Virus record (IMG/VR): IMGVR_UViG_3300029893_000004
Location: 18,096 to 82,095 of that record
DNA length: 64,000 nucleotides
DNA from: a virus
Strand: one strand, 5' to 3'
This document shows positions 40,302 to 47,840 of this stretch, piece by piece (the stretch's first letter is position 1; the number at the start of each line of letters is the position of its first letter). The position numbers and the translations under genes are program-made. The notes beneath the pieces were generated by a model, which did no database searches, was not told the origin of the DNA, and worked only from the letters and a program-made list of their open reading frames with translations.

Positions 40302-43300
40302 TCACCTGCTCCGCCGCGTAGCGCGCCGCGTTGTTGCGCTGGCGCTGCCAAGCTCCGATGCTCGGTGCCCAAAGGGGCGGAGGTGCAGCACGAGGCGGAG
40401 AGACTTCTTGACCGTGCCAATCTTGTCCGCCACGGCGTCGAGCTTGTCGGCTGGGATGGTCCAGCGCCTGAAGTCGGCGTCCCACCGGCCGCCCGCGGCG
40501 CGGATGGCGTCCTTGTGCGCGAACGTGTTGCCGGACAGGCCGATGCGATCGCCCAACTTCGTGACAACGATTCCGGCCCTCACGAGCTTGTCGAGCGCGT
40601 CCGCTCCGTCGCTCTCGACCGTCGCCTTGCCGCTGAGACCGCTCACGGGCGCAATCGCGGGCGCGGGCTTCTCCGCCTGCGCGATCAGCCTGTCCGCCAA
40701 GTCGAAGGCGTCCGTGCTCTTGTTGTCCAGCCACCAGCCGGCGCTGGTCTGGCGCTTGAACGCCTCGGCTGCGTCCGCAAGGTCGTCCGGAGACTCCGCG
40801 GCGATGATCTGGAGCTTGCGCTCGCGCACGGCCTCGGCCGCGCGCACCTGCGCCTCGCTGCCGGTCAGCACCGGCATGGGGCCGACGGCCTTGACCGCGT
40901 CGAGTATCGGCTTGAGCAGCGCCTCGCCGCGCTCTCGCACGGCCTGCAGCGCTTCCTCGTTCACGCCGCGTTGTGCGAGGATCTTGAGGTTCTCCGCGAA
41001 GACGTCGGCCCTCCCCTCCTTCGCGTTGCGCAGCGCCAAGTCGGCGAACTGGCCCTGCGCAAACGGCAGGGCCTTGATCGGGTCGGCGGGCTGGGCCTTG
41101 ACGCCGACCTTCCGCGCCTCGCGCTCCCGGGCCGCCACCTGCTTCGGCGTGCCGTGCTTGCGCGCGGCCTCCAGGTCGCGCTTGGCCTTCTCGCGCGCCT
41201 TGCCGATGGCCTCCGCATGCTCCCGGTGCAGCATCGCGACGAACGCCGAGCGCTTGACCGTCTCGGTGTGCCCGCTCTCGTCGTGCCGGATGGTGACGTC
41301 GTCGCCGTCGACCTTCGTGACGTGGAAGTGCCCCTCCTTGCCCGCGTGCTTCACGCGGAACGCGGCGCCCTCGTGGATCGTGTCCTCGTGGCCGATGCCC
41401 TTGCCGGCGGTGACCGTGTAGTAGTACCTCCAGGGCCGCTTCGGGTTGCCCGTGCGCTCGCGCCGGATGTACTTGTGGCCGGCGCCCTTCGTGACGAGCT
41501 GGCTCAGGAACAGCAGGCGGCCGATCTGCTCGGGCAGTTCGTGCTCGATCGGGTGGGTGTGCATGCTCAGGCTCCGGAAAAGGCCCATCTGCCCGCGGCG
41601 GTCGCCCTGCTGGCCAGATGCCAGGTCGAGCAGGTCATCGGTGGACCGGCTGCCGCCCGCAAGGTCGCCCTGGCCGGCCGGGTTGCGCTTGGCGTGCGTC
41701 GCGAAGTCGCGGACGAACGCCGCCATCTGCACGGGCTTGTCGAGACGGTCGACCAGTACCTGCAGCAGTCGTTGCGACGTGCCGTCCAGCTTCGGCTTGC
41801 TCTCGAAGCCCTCGACGCCAAGCGCCGCGAAGCCGCCCGAGTCGCGGTCGTACTCGGAGACGCTCGTCAGGTTGCGCCGGCGCATGTAGGCGTGCGCCTC
41901 GAGCGCCGTGCGCAGCGGCTTCTGCAGGTCGTGGCCGTTGCGAGCGGCCCGGACGAGGTGCGGCACGACGCCCGAGATCGCGGCCACGTGCTTCGGGAGC
42001 ATGTCCGACAGGAGATCCGGATCGGGCAGGTAGTGCCCGACCAGCACCCGCTCGACGAACGTCTTGCCGTCCTCGTTCAGCTTGCCGTCCTTGCCGACGT
42101 ACTGGCTGCGGTTGCGCCGATCGATGATGGCCTTGCCCTCGCGCGCGGACTGCAAGTCGCGCACGAAGCGAGCGCCTTCGCTGGACGACAGGAACGCGTT
42201 GAGCGTGGGGTGCAAGGGCTCGCCAGTCTCCTTCGTGCGGTCCATGGCCGTCGCCAGCCCGTCAAGCATGGCCTCGGTCACCATGCGGCCGCGCGCGACC
42301 TGGTCAACGCGTGGGTCCATGCCCTGGGTGAACGACTCGTTGTAGCGCCGAACGAGCACGCCCATCTGGGCACGGTCGGCGTCCGGGACGTCCACCTCGC
42401 GCACGAGGATGGGCGCCTTCATCGCGTCGACGTCGCCGTGCGCAAAGCCGAACTCGTGCGCGTGCTCTCTCAGGTAGTCCTTGTACGCCTGCGCCTTGTC
42501 CGGCGCCTCGGCGTAGGCGAGCTGCAGGCTCATCGTGCGGCTGTTGCCGCCGAGCACCACGCCGCCGGCCGTCATGACGGGCGGGCCGTTGACCGCGTCC
42601 GGGTTCGTGTTCACGACGTAGGCCGGCTGCAGCTTGCGGGCGTTGGTGCGGACCTTGTCCTGCTCGGCCTTGTCCCGGTGGTAGGAGCGCTCCTGCACGC
42701 CCTCTGGGTAGTCCTCGCGCTGCTTGAATCCCTTGGTCGGGTCGTGGCTGGCCACGGCGTCCCCGGCCTCCACGAGCCGATAGCGGGCGCGCTGCGGCGT
42801 CGGGTTGCCCTCGGCGTCTGCGACGAACACGGTCGTTGCCGCGCCCTGGATGCCGCGCGCGTCCGGCTTGCGGGCGCCTGCTCGCTCTGCCCGCAGCGCG
42901 TCCCATCGTGCCTGCAGATCGTGCGCCTTGCCGACTTCCGGCACGTCGCGCAGGCCGGGGTACGCGTGCGCGAGCCGCTCGAGGCTCATGGACACGCGCG
43001 CGCCTAGCATGGCGGTCGCGTAGTCGATCATTGCCCGCCGCGCTGCCTCGTTGGAGCCGGCCGCCTCGATGGCGCCGAGCAGCGCCTCCGCCTTGCCCAG
43101 CTCCTCGGCCGCGTCGCGCCGCATCTCGACCAGCCGCTCGTCGAAGTCGGCCTTCGGCAGTCGCAGCGTTGCGGCCTCGACCACGTGCGCGGCCCGCACC
43201 TTCGGCGCGCCGTCCGCGCCGCGCAGGTTCTCCGCGCCCTTGGTGATCTGCCGCGCGTTCGCGCTCACGCGCCGGCCGATCGTCGCGTCCGACGCCATGG

Positions 43301-43838
43301 CCAACAGGGCGCGCTTGGCGTCCTGCTCCCAGCCGGGCCGCGCCGCCAGGAAGCTCACGATGCGCTGGGCGTGCTCCGGGGGCACCTTGGCCGCCGCGAA
43401 GCGCTGTGCGTACGCCTTCGACGTCGCCTGCGCGTCGTCGTGGTTGACACGCTCCGCCTCCCGCACGAACCGGCGCAGCATGCGCTCGGCGCCCGCCTCG
43501 AAGCGCGAGCGGTACACGGCCGCCATCTTCGCGTGCAGGTCGGCGTGCGTCAGCTCCTGCTCCTGGCCCGTCTCGCGGTGGCGCACGCGCACCTTCTCAT
43601 GGTCCGCGTGCACGACGTCGAGCACGCCGCCGGCGCGCGTGTTGATGCTCTCGCCCTCGACCGCGTGGCGCGCCGTCGACGCATCGCTGTAGTAGTAGCG
43701 GTAGCCGCCGCCCGGCTTCGGGACGCGCCGGATGTACTTGTGGCCGGTGGCCTTGCCGAGCGCCTGCAGCGCAAACAGGCGGGCGCCTTCGGCCTCGGGC
43801 AGCTCGACCCATCTGGGCCTGGCGAGAGTGAGCCTCAC
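40302..43838 (-). CDS. Polyvalent protein with DdrB-like ParB domain
   Basis: 1178 aa from a GTG at 43838, preceded by GGAGGTGG. Order: an HKYIRR module (residues ~30-120), a helical region, then a DdrB-like ParB-superfamily domain around residues 340-560 (YRLVEAGDAVASHDPTKGFK; PAYVVNTNPDAVNGPPVMTA; VLGGNSRTMSLQLAYAEAPD). A long helical region and a second HKYIRR module (~760-880) follow, and the GGRWD domain is at the end. Polyvalent proteins are carried by phages and conjugative elements and are thought to enter the recipient cell with DNA, where they counter host defences. The C-terminus is a 253-bp duplicate of the gene at 26.7 kb. Confidence 0.7.
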   Translation of the reverse strand: MRLTLARPRWVELPEAEGARLFALQALGKATGHKYIRRVPKPGGGYRYYYSDASTARHAVEGESINTRAGGVLDVVHADHEKVRVRHRETGQEQELTHADLHAKMAAVYRSRFEAGAERMLRRFVREAERVNHDDAQATSKAYAQRFAAAKVPPEHAQRIVSFLAARPGWEQDAKRALLAMASDATIGRRVSANARQITKGAENLRGADGAPKVRAAHVVEAATLRLPKADFDERLVEMRRDAAEELGKAEALLGAIEAAGSNEAARRAMIDYATAMLGARVSMSLERLAHAYPGLRDVPEVGKAHDLQARWDALRAERAGARKPDARGIQGAATTVFVADAEGNPTPQRARYRLVEAGDAVASHDPTKGFKQREDYPEGVQERSYHRDKAEQDKVRTNARKLQPAYVVNTNPDAVNGPPVMTAGGVVLGGNSRTMSLQLAYAEAPDKAQAYKDYLREHAHEFGFAHGDVDAMKAPILVREVDVPDADRAQMGVLVRRYNESFTQGMDPRVDQVARGRMVTEAMLDGLATAMDRTKETGEPLHPTLNAFLSSSEGARFVRDLQSAREGKAIIDRRNRSQYVGKDGKLNEDGKTFVERVLVGHYLPDPDLLSDMLPKHVAAISGVVPHLVRAARNGHDLQKPLRTALEAHAYMRRRNLTSVSEYDRDSGGFAALGVEGFESKPKLDGTSQRLLQVLVDRLDKPVQMAAFVRDFATHAKRNPAGQGDLAGGSRSTDDLLDLASGQQGDRRGQMGLFRSLSMHTHPIEHELPEQIGRLLFLSQLVTKGAGHKYIRRERTGNPKRPWRYYYTVTAGKGIGHEDTIHEGAAFRVKHAGKEGHFHVTKVDGDDVTIRHDESGHTETVKRSAFVAMLHREHAEAIGKAREKAKRDLEAARKHGTPKQVAAREREARKVGVKAQPADPIKALPFAQGQFADLALRNAKEGRADVFAENLKILAQRGVNEEALQAVRERGEALLKPILDAVKAVGPMPVLTGSEAQVRAAEAVRERKLQIIAAESPDDLADAAEAFKRQTSAGWWLDNKSTDAFDLADRLIAQAEKPAPAIAPVSGLSGKATVESDGADALDKLVRAGIVVTKLGDRIGLSGNTFAHKDAIRAAGGRWDADFRRWTIPADKLDAVADKIGTVKKSLRLVLHLRPFGHRASELGSASATTRRATRRSR
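40382..40634. repeat. 253-bp duplicated segment, copy 2
   Basis: Ungapped match to 26701-26953. Here the reading frame continues past the position of the TAG that ends the other gene, into KKSLRLVLHLRPFGHRAS. Confidence 0.85.
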
Positions 43839-44020
43839 GGCACCACCTCCACGGCGCCCGCGTCCGGCGCGCACTGGACCACGTCGGGCGCCGGGCGCTC
43901 GGCGGGCGGCTCGTAGCTGCCGAAAATGTCGTCGAGCGGCACGCCCAGCGCGAGCCCGACGGCTGCGGCAAGGAGCGCGATCGCGGTGCCAATCTGCTTG
44001 GCGCGGATGCGGTTGGTCAT
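43835..44020 (-). CDS. Small membrane protein upstream of the polyvalent gene
   Basis: 61 aa. Basic start (MTNRIRAKQIGTA), one membrane helix (IALLAAAVGLALGVPL) and an acidic Pro-rich tail. Its TGA overlaps the GTG of the polyvalent gene, so the two are translated together. The next 200 bases upstream (44021-44220) contain no supported gene. Confidence 0.55.
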   Translation of the reverse strand: MTNRIRAKQIGTAIALLAAAVGLALGVPLDDIFGSYEPPAERPAPDVVQCAPDAGAVEVVP

Positions 44021-44220
44021 GGCGGGCTCCGAAACGCGGCGAGGCGCCTCGACGGGATGCCGGGCGCCTCGGTGCGTGGGGTGTCATGCTCGCGCGCGAA
44101 CGGCGCAAGCGGGGCTGCTCGGGAGTTTAGCAGGAGTAGAGCGCGGAGTCGAGTGCAGGAGGGGTCAGCGGGAGGCCAGCGCGTCCGTCAGCGCCCGGTG
44201 CCCCGGGCCTCGTCAGTGGG

Positions 44221-45033
44221 CTAGTCGGCGATGAGCGCCAGCGCCCGGGCTCCGCGCATGGTCACGCCCCAGCCGTCCATGCGCTGCCCATCGCGGTACG
44301 CCTGCCAGTAACCGTCGCCGTCGTACCGCATGGTGACGACGGCTCCGTGCGGCACGCCCTCGGGCCTGTCGTCGCTGTACAGGTCCGCCAGCTCGCCCAT
44401 GGTCGTCGCGAACCTGGGCGCGGGGCACCGCGTCGCGATGATGTCGTCGGCAGCATCGTCGTCGGGCTCGCAGCCGCCCTCGGTCAGCATGAGCCGGATC
44501 GCGTCGCCGGCCGTCTCGCCCTCGTACACGCCCAGCACGAATCCGCTCGTGGTGTTCTCGATCAGGTAGTGCGCCTTGGCGGCCGGAAGGTCGCGGCTTT
44601 CGCCCTCCTCCGCCTCCGTGCTGACCGCCTCGCCGATGCTCTCGCACCAGATGACGTAGGCGTCGGCGTCGTCCGCCTCGTACAGCGGAACGTCGCCGCT
44701 GTAGCAACGCCAGACGCCGCCCTGGACGTACTCGAACCGCACCGTCCCCTCCACCAGGCTCCCATCGGTCGGCATGCGGAGCGGTCTGTTGGCCACGGCG
44801 CGACGCATCTCCTGCAGCAGGGACGCCTCCACCTCGAACGTCGCCGGAGCGCAGCGCATCGCAGAGATGTTGTCGGTGACGCCGAGGGCGATCGCCTGGC
44901 TCTCCGCCTTGTCGAGCGCCTCCGCCGCGCTCCCCGCCTCGATGACCATGAGAGTCGGACCGAACGTCTTGCTGATCAGGTAGTGCTTGCTCGCCATCGT
45001 CGTCTCCATCTGGTTGGTGCCGCCGTCGTTCAT
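44221..45033 (-). CDS. Hypothetical protein under local repressor control
   Basis: 270 aa from ATG 45033. Two repeat-like units share an HYLI core: KHYLISKTFGPTLMVIEAGS and AHYLIENTTSGFVLGVYEGE, each followed by a D-rich segment. No family recognised. The promoter at 45040-45068 would start transcription at or next to the A of the ATG, so the mRNA is probably leaderless; there is no ribosome-binding site. Internal starts at METTMASK or MASKHYL are possible. Confidence 0.6.
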   Translation of the reverse strand: MNDGGTNQMETTMASKHYLISKTFGPTLMVIEAGSAAEALDKAESQAIALGVTDNISAMRCAPATFEVEASLLQEMRRAVANRPLRMPTDGSLVEGTVRFEYVQGGVWRCYSGDVPLYEADDADAYVIWCESIGEAVSTEAEEGESRDLPAAKAHYLIENTTSGFVLGVYEGETAGDAIRLMLTEGGCEPDDDAADDIIATRCPAPRFATTMGELADLYSDDRPEGVPHGAVVTMRYDGDGYWQAYRDGQRMDGWGVTMRGARALALIAD

Positions 45034-45039
45034 GACCCA

Positions 45040-45068
45040 ACAATACACCACAGGTGAATCGGCGTCAA
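45040..45068 (-). promoter_or_regulatory. Promoter with operator in the spacer
   Basis: Minus strand TTGACG (45068-45063), 17 bp, TATTGT (45045-45040). The 13-bp operator CACCACAGGTGAA (plus strand, 45046-45058) fills most of the spacer, so a bound regulator would block it. The first coding base lies 7 bases after the -10 box. Confidence 0.6.
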
Positions 45069-45360
45069 GGGCAAAGTTAACCAGAGGTGAATTTTTCTTC
45101 CGCGGCCCGGGCCGCGTCCACCGCCCCCGGCACCTCGGCGAGCACGTGGGCGAGGATGAACAGCCACTTCGGCGGCTGGTAGGGCTGCCCCGCCTCGGGG
45201 CCCGACTCGGCACGCGTGCCCCGCAGGGCGCGCGACATGGACGGCCGCGCCATCCCGACCAGGTCTGCTGCCTCGCTCGGTCCGAGCCCGGCCCGCTTCA
45301 GGGCGGCCCGGATCTCGGCCGCGGTCTTGATCGAGTCGCTCAAGGTGTTCACCTCCGGTG
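45046..45360. promoter_or_regulatory. Three operators around the 45-kb regulator
   Basis: Sites: CACCACAGGTGAA (45046-45058), AACCAGAGGTGAA (45079-45091), and on the other strand CACCGGAGGTGAA (45348-45360). The shared part is ACC-two bases-AGGTGAA. The second overlaps the end of the regulator gene and the third overlaps its ribosome-binding site, which suggests autoregulation. Confidence 0.55.
45077..45343 (-). CDS. Small HTH repressor
   Basis: 88 aa if started at the TTG at 45343, six bases after GGAGGTG; a GTG at 45352 is also possible but too close to that site. Residues about 9-38 form a lambda-type helix-turn-helix (IRAALKRAGLGPSEAADLVG, then MARPSMSRALRG). The rest is Trp/Pro-containing and helical (PKWLFILAHVLAEVPGAV). 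It is flanked by three matching operators, so it probably represses itself and the 44.2-45.0 kb gene. Confidence 0.65.
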   Translation of the reverse strand: MSDSIKTAAEIRAALKRAGLGPSEAADLVGMARPSMSRALRGTRAESGPEAGQPYQPPKWLFILAHVLAEVPGAVDAARAAEEKFTSG

Positions 45361-45416
45361 CATCAGTGTCGCGTGGGCCTTGGTCGCCGTCAAGCCGCCG
45401 CGGACCGCCGAGGGGC

Positions 45417-45445
45417 TTGACCCCGTTCATCAGCCGATCCACCAT
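45417..45445 (+). promoter_or_regulatory. Plus-strand promoter, leaderless
   Basis: TTGACC (45417-45422), 17 bp, CACCAT (45440-45445), then seven bases to the ATG at 45453. The -10 box is weak, but the spacing to the start codon matches the leaderless arrangement of the opposite-strand promoter nearby. Confidence 0.4.
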
Positions 45446-45452
45446 CGCGGCC

Positions 45453-46031
45453 ATGAGCAGCAACCGCACCAAGCAGGACCGCAACCGGGCCCGGCGCCTC
45501 GACCGCCAGCGCGCGCGCCAGGGCGCCGCGGAGGAAGCCGGCGACGGGCCCTCGCTGTACCACCTCACGGTCAACACCGCCCACAGCCGGATCTCGCCGC
45601 GCTCCGAGGTGCGCGACGACGTCGTGGCGATGCTACGGCAGCGGATCGCGGAGGCGGACCTGGGCCATGTCCCCCTCGACGACGTCGAGCCGGGGGCCTT
45701 CGCGCGCCTGAGCGTCGAGCCCGACATCAGCGCCTACGGCGTCGAGCTCGGGCTGACCTTCGGCGGCGAGCGGCTGCCCGTGGTCATGTCGGTGCTGTGC
45801 GTCGACCCTGAGCACACCGCGGCCGTGTGGCGCCACGCCCAGCGCTCCTGGGCGAAGATCATGCGCGAGCTGCCACCCGTGCAGATGCCGCCGGCGGACC
45901 GGCCGTGGCTCGCCGCCATGGTCCTCCCGTCGGCCCTTGCCCGCCAGGACGCGCTCTTCTGGATGGGCGATGCGGAGCGTTGCCTCGCCTGGGCGCTCAT
46001 CGAGTCACGGGAGTGGCTCGAAGTCGAGTGA
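45453..46031 (+). CDS. Hypothetical protein, plus strand
   Basis: 192 aa from ATG 45453 (MSSNRTKQDRNRARRLDRQR), divergent from the repressor. Basic start, then a mixed body (SLYHLTVNTAHSRISPRSEV; ISAYGVELGLTFGGERLPVV) and a Trp-rich end (QDALFWMGDAERCLAWALIE). No family recognised. With the repressor it forms a small switch-like unit; it could be an early or immunity-type gene. Its 3' end overlaps the next minus-strand gene by 27 bases. Confidence 0.6.
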   Translation: MSSNRTKQDRNRARRLDRQRARQGAAEEAGDGPSLYHLTVNTAHSRISPRSEVRDDVVAMLRQRIAEADLGHVPLDDVEPGAFARLSVEPDISAYGVELGLTFGGERLPVVMSVLCVDPEHTAAVWRHAQRSWAKIMRELPPVQMPPADRPWLAAMVLPSALARQDALFWMGDAERCLAWALIESREWLEVE

Positions 46032-46342
46032 GCCGGGGGCGGCCGGCGGAGCTCCCCCTTGTCCCAGCACCTCCGCCTCGAGGCGGCGCAGCCGGACGAG
46101 AAGCCGGCCGGCGTGCTCCTCGAGGAGCCCGGGCACGGACGTAGACGGCGTGGTGGCCGCTCGGGCCGACAGTAGATCCCCCGCCGGATCAACCACTGCG
46201 CGAGCGCGGCCGTGTCGAGCTGGTTGATCGGCACGAATGCGACCGGCAAATGAAGCGGGATCCTGGACAACAGGTCTCGCGGGTAGGTGTCCGGGAACCG
46301 AAGCTGTCCCGCTTCGAGCGCCTCTTCCAGCCATCGAGCCAT
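46005..46342 (-). CDS. Small protein split by a one-base shift
   Basis: Begins MARWLEEALEAGQLRFPDTY at ATG 46342 (TGATG overlap upstream) and reads in frame to WLIRRGIYC. The likely C-terminus, RAATTPSTSVPGLLEEHAGR to LDFEPLP, is in another frame. Adding one C to the CCC at about 46166 joins them into ~112 aa. The longer first frame to 45734 is a shadow of the plus-strand gene. Function unknown. Confidence 0.45.
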
Positions 46343-46710
46343 CACTGCGAGTCCTCCGAATCCTCGCGGTCGTGGGCAGCCATCAGGAGCTCGCGGTCGC
46401 CCGCATCGTGGTGCGGCGCCGCGAGTGCCGCTACCGCATCAGCGCGGCGGATGAGGGCTGCCAGCCGGTGTGCCTCGAGTCCGAAGCGCTGGGCGACGCG
46501 CGCGACGTCGTCGGCGAAGCGGTCCTCCGACGGCGCACGGCAGAGAGAGAGCCAGCGGAGCGTCTCAGACGCGCAGCCGAGCTCGTTGGCGATATCGTCG
46601 TCGGAGAGGCCTTCGAGCTCGCAGCATCGGGAAAGGACCCGGCCCAGGGTCCAGGGTTCCGTTCGGGCACGCTCGGCGGCGAGGCCAAGCCAGCTACGTT
46701 CCTTCCTCAT
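46342..46710 (-). CDS. HTH-like DNA-binding protein
   Basis: 122 aa from ATG 46710 with GAGG upstream. The segment EGLSDDDIANELGCASETLR resembles a helix-turn-helix, followed by VAQRFGLEAHRLAALIRRAD. The acidic tail (HDREDSEDSQ) is polar. Coupled to the genes on each side. Probably a regulator with the preceding gene. Confidence 0.5.
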   Translation of the reverse strand: MRKERSWLGLAAERARTEPWTLGRVLSRCCELEGLSDDDIANELGCASETLRWLSLCRAPSEDRFADDVARVAQRFGLEAHRLAALIRRADAVAALAAPHHDAGDRELLMAAHDREDSEDSQ

Positions 46711-46942
46711 CGCGCAACCTCGCTCCAAGGCGCTCGAGCACTTTGACGAGGCGGTCGCGATGGCGCTTCACCTCGCGCTGGCGCTCGAGCTGCGGAAGCC
46801 CCTGGAGCCCCAGCGCCTCTGCCAGGGCCTCCGTCGAGCGCTCCCCATCGAGGATCAGCGCCAACGCCGCGCGATCGCGTTCGTCCTGTAGTGCTCGTTC
46901 GACCTTCTGCCATAGCTCTCGGGCCTCCACGACCCGCTCCAT
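46694..46942 (-). CDS. Sigma-region-4-like small protein
   Basis: 82 aa from ATG 46942. ERALQDERDRAALALILDGE, STEALAEALGLQGLPQ and REVKRHRDRLVKVLERLG read like sigma factor region 4 or a related HTH. The same frame is open upstream (VVVELRAPAPKER, CVLCG) but no start was found there, so a longer, start-less ancestor is possible. Confidence 0.5.
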   Translation of the reverse strand: MERVVEARELWQKVERALQDERDRAALALILDGERSTEALAEALGLQGLPQLERQREVKRHRDRLVKVLERLGARLRDEEGT

Positions 46943-47201
46943 CCTTTCCTTCGGAGCCGGAGCACGAAGTTCGACAACGACACCGAACTCCTGCTCCCGT
47001 AAGGTGGGACCGGAACTCCCACAGAGTACGCAACTGTTCAGGACAGATATTGATGGCAGCTGTGTGGAGTATGCAAAGACCGAGACGCTTCGGTATTTCT
47101 CCGTCGGTGAGGAGATCGAGCCAGGGGACTTCGTTGAAGGAAAGAGGGTCGTTTCCGACTAGGTAACTCGACGCTGCGCAACACACGGCGTTTCCGACCA
47201 T
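46707..47201 (-). CDS. Doubtful open frame
   Basis: 164 codons from ATG 47201. The first ~65 residues look protein-like (MVGNAVCCAASSYLVGNDPL; FNEVPWLDLLTDGEIPKRLG), but the rest overlaps the sigma-like gene in another frame and is Arg/Gly-rich. A weak ribosome-binding site is present. May be a truncated or frameshifted gene. Confidence 0.3.
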   Translation of the reverse strand: MVGNAVCCAASSYLVGNDPLSFNEVPWLDLLTDGEIPKRLGLCILHTAAINICPEQLRTLWEFRSHLTGAGVRCRCRTSCSGSEGKDGAGRGGPRAMAEGRTSTTGRTRSRGVGADPRWGALDGGPGRGAGAPGASAARAPARGEAPSRPPRQSARAPWSEVAR

Positions 47202-47203
47202 CT

Positions 47204-47411
47204 TCACGCGGCGTCCGTCAGTCCCCTCAGCGCCCCCGCATGCCCCGCCTCCACCGCCCAGAGCTTCTGTCGCCCGCGCACGCCCCGGATGGGCTCGCCG
47301 AGCGGCCGCACCTGGTCGAGGTGCCACAGCACAGGCCCGAAGGCCCACGGGGACACGCTTTGGATCGCGCAACCGCGCGCGATCGTTGTGAAAGTGCCTA
47401 TCCTGGGCCCT
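47204..47411 (-). pseudogene. ASCH-domain remnant
   Basis: The frame ending at 47204 reads SVSPWAFGPVLWHLDQVRPL, GEPIRGVRGRQKLWAVEAG and then stops. This matches the C-terminal third of phage ASCH-domain proteins, which bind RNA or nucleotides. The N-terminal part is absent; only a GTG at 47356 could start a 50-aa product. A GATCGCGC inverted repeat at about 47363-47383 interrupts the region. Confidence 0.4.
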
Positions 47412-47840
47412 TCAACCCCGCTCGTAGATCCGCCGCACCGTGATCACCTCCACCAGCCGCGGCTTGCGCTCGGGCTCGCGCGGCGGCACGGGGTCGCTCT
47501 GCCGCTCCATCATCCGTCGCCTGCGACGCGCGGGCTGTTCCTCGCGCGCGTTGCCGGGCTGCGCCGGGGGCTGCCAGCCGTCGTGCGGCGGACGAACGGT
47601 GATGAGCTGCGGGAGCAACCCCTCCTCCGACGGCACCGCCACGATGAAGCGCCAGCGCGGGCCCGTGCCTCGGTGGACGTACAGCAGCGCGCCCGAGTCG
47701 AGCTGCTTGCGCAGGTCTGCCGTCTGCGACGCCGAGATCAGGCGGGTAAGCGCCCCCTCGTAGCTCATGCCGCCGCCCGTCAGCTCGATGAAGCGCTCGA
47801 CGGCGTGCGGGGTGATGAACCAGCGGCCGGATGCGGTCAT
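47412..47840 (-). CDS. Small protein coupled to the csf operon
   Basis: 142 aa from ATG 47840, overlapping the radical-SAM stop by ATGA. The first 90 residues form a compact domain (RWFITPHAVERFIELTGGGM; ALLYVHRGTGPRWRFIVAVP) with a weak likeness to DUF4258-type small domains; the end is Arg/Pro-rich. Last gene of the csf operon by coupling. Role unknown; it could be a regulator or an RNA-binding partner. Confidence 0.55.
   Translation of the reverse strand: MTASGRWFITPHAVERFIELTGGGMSYEGALTRLISASQTADLRKQLDSGALLYVHRGTGPRWRFIVAVPSEEGLLPQLITVRPPHDGWQPPAQPGNAREEQPARRRRRMMERQSDPVPPREPERKPRLVEVITVRRIYERG

Noticed and set aside
47363-47383. GATCGCGC inverted repeat as a terminator
   Set aside because: It forms a stem, but no T-run follows in either direction.
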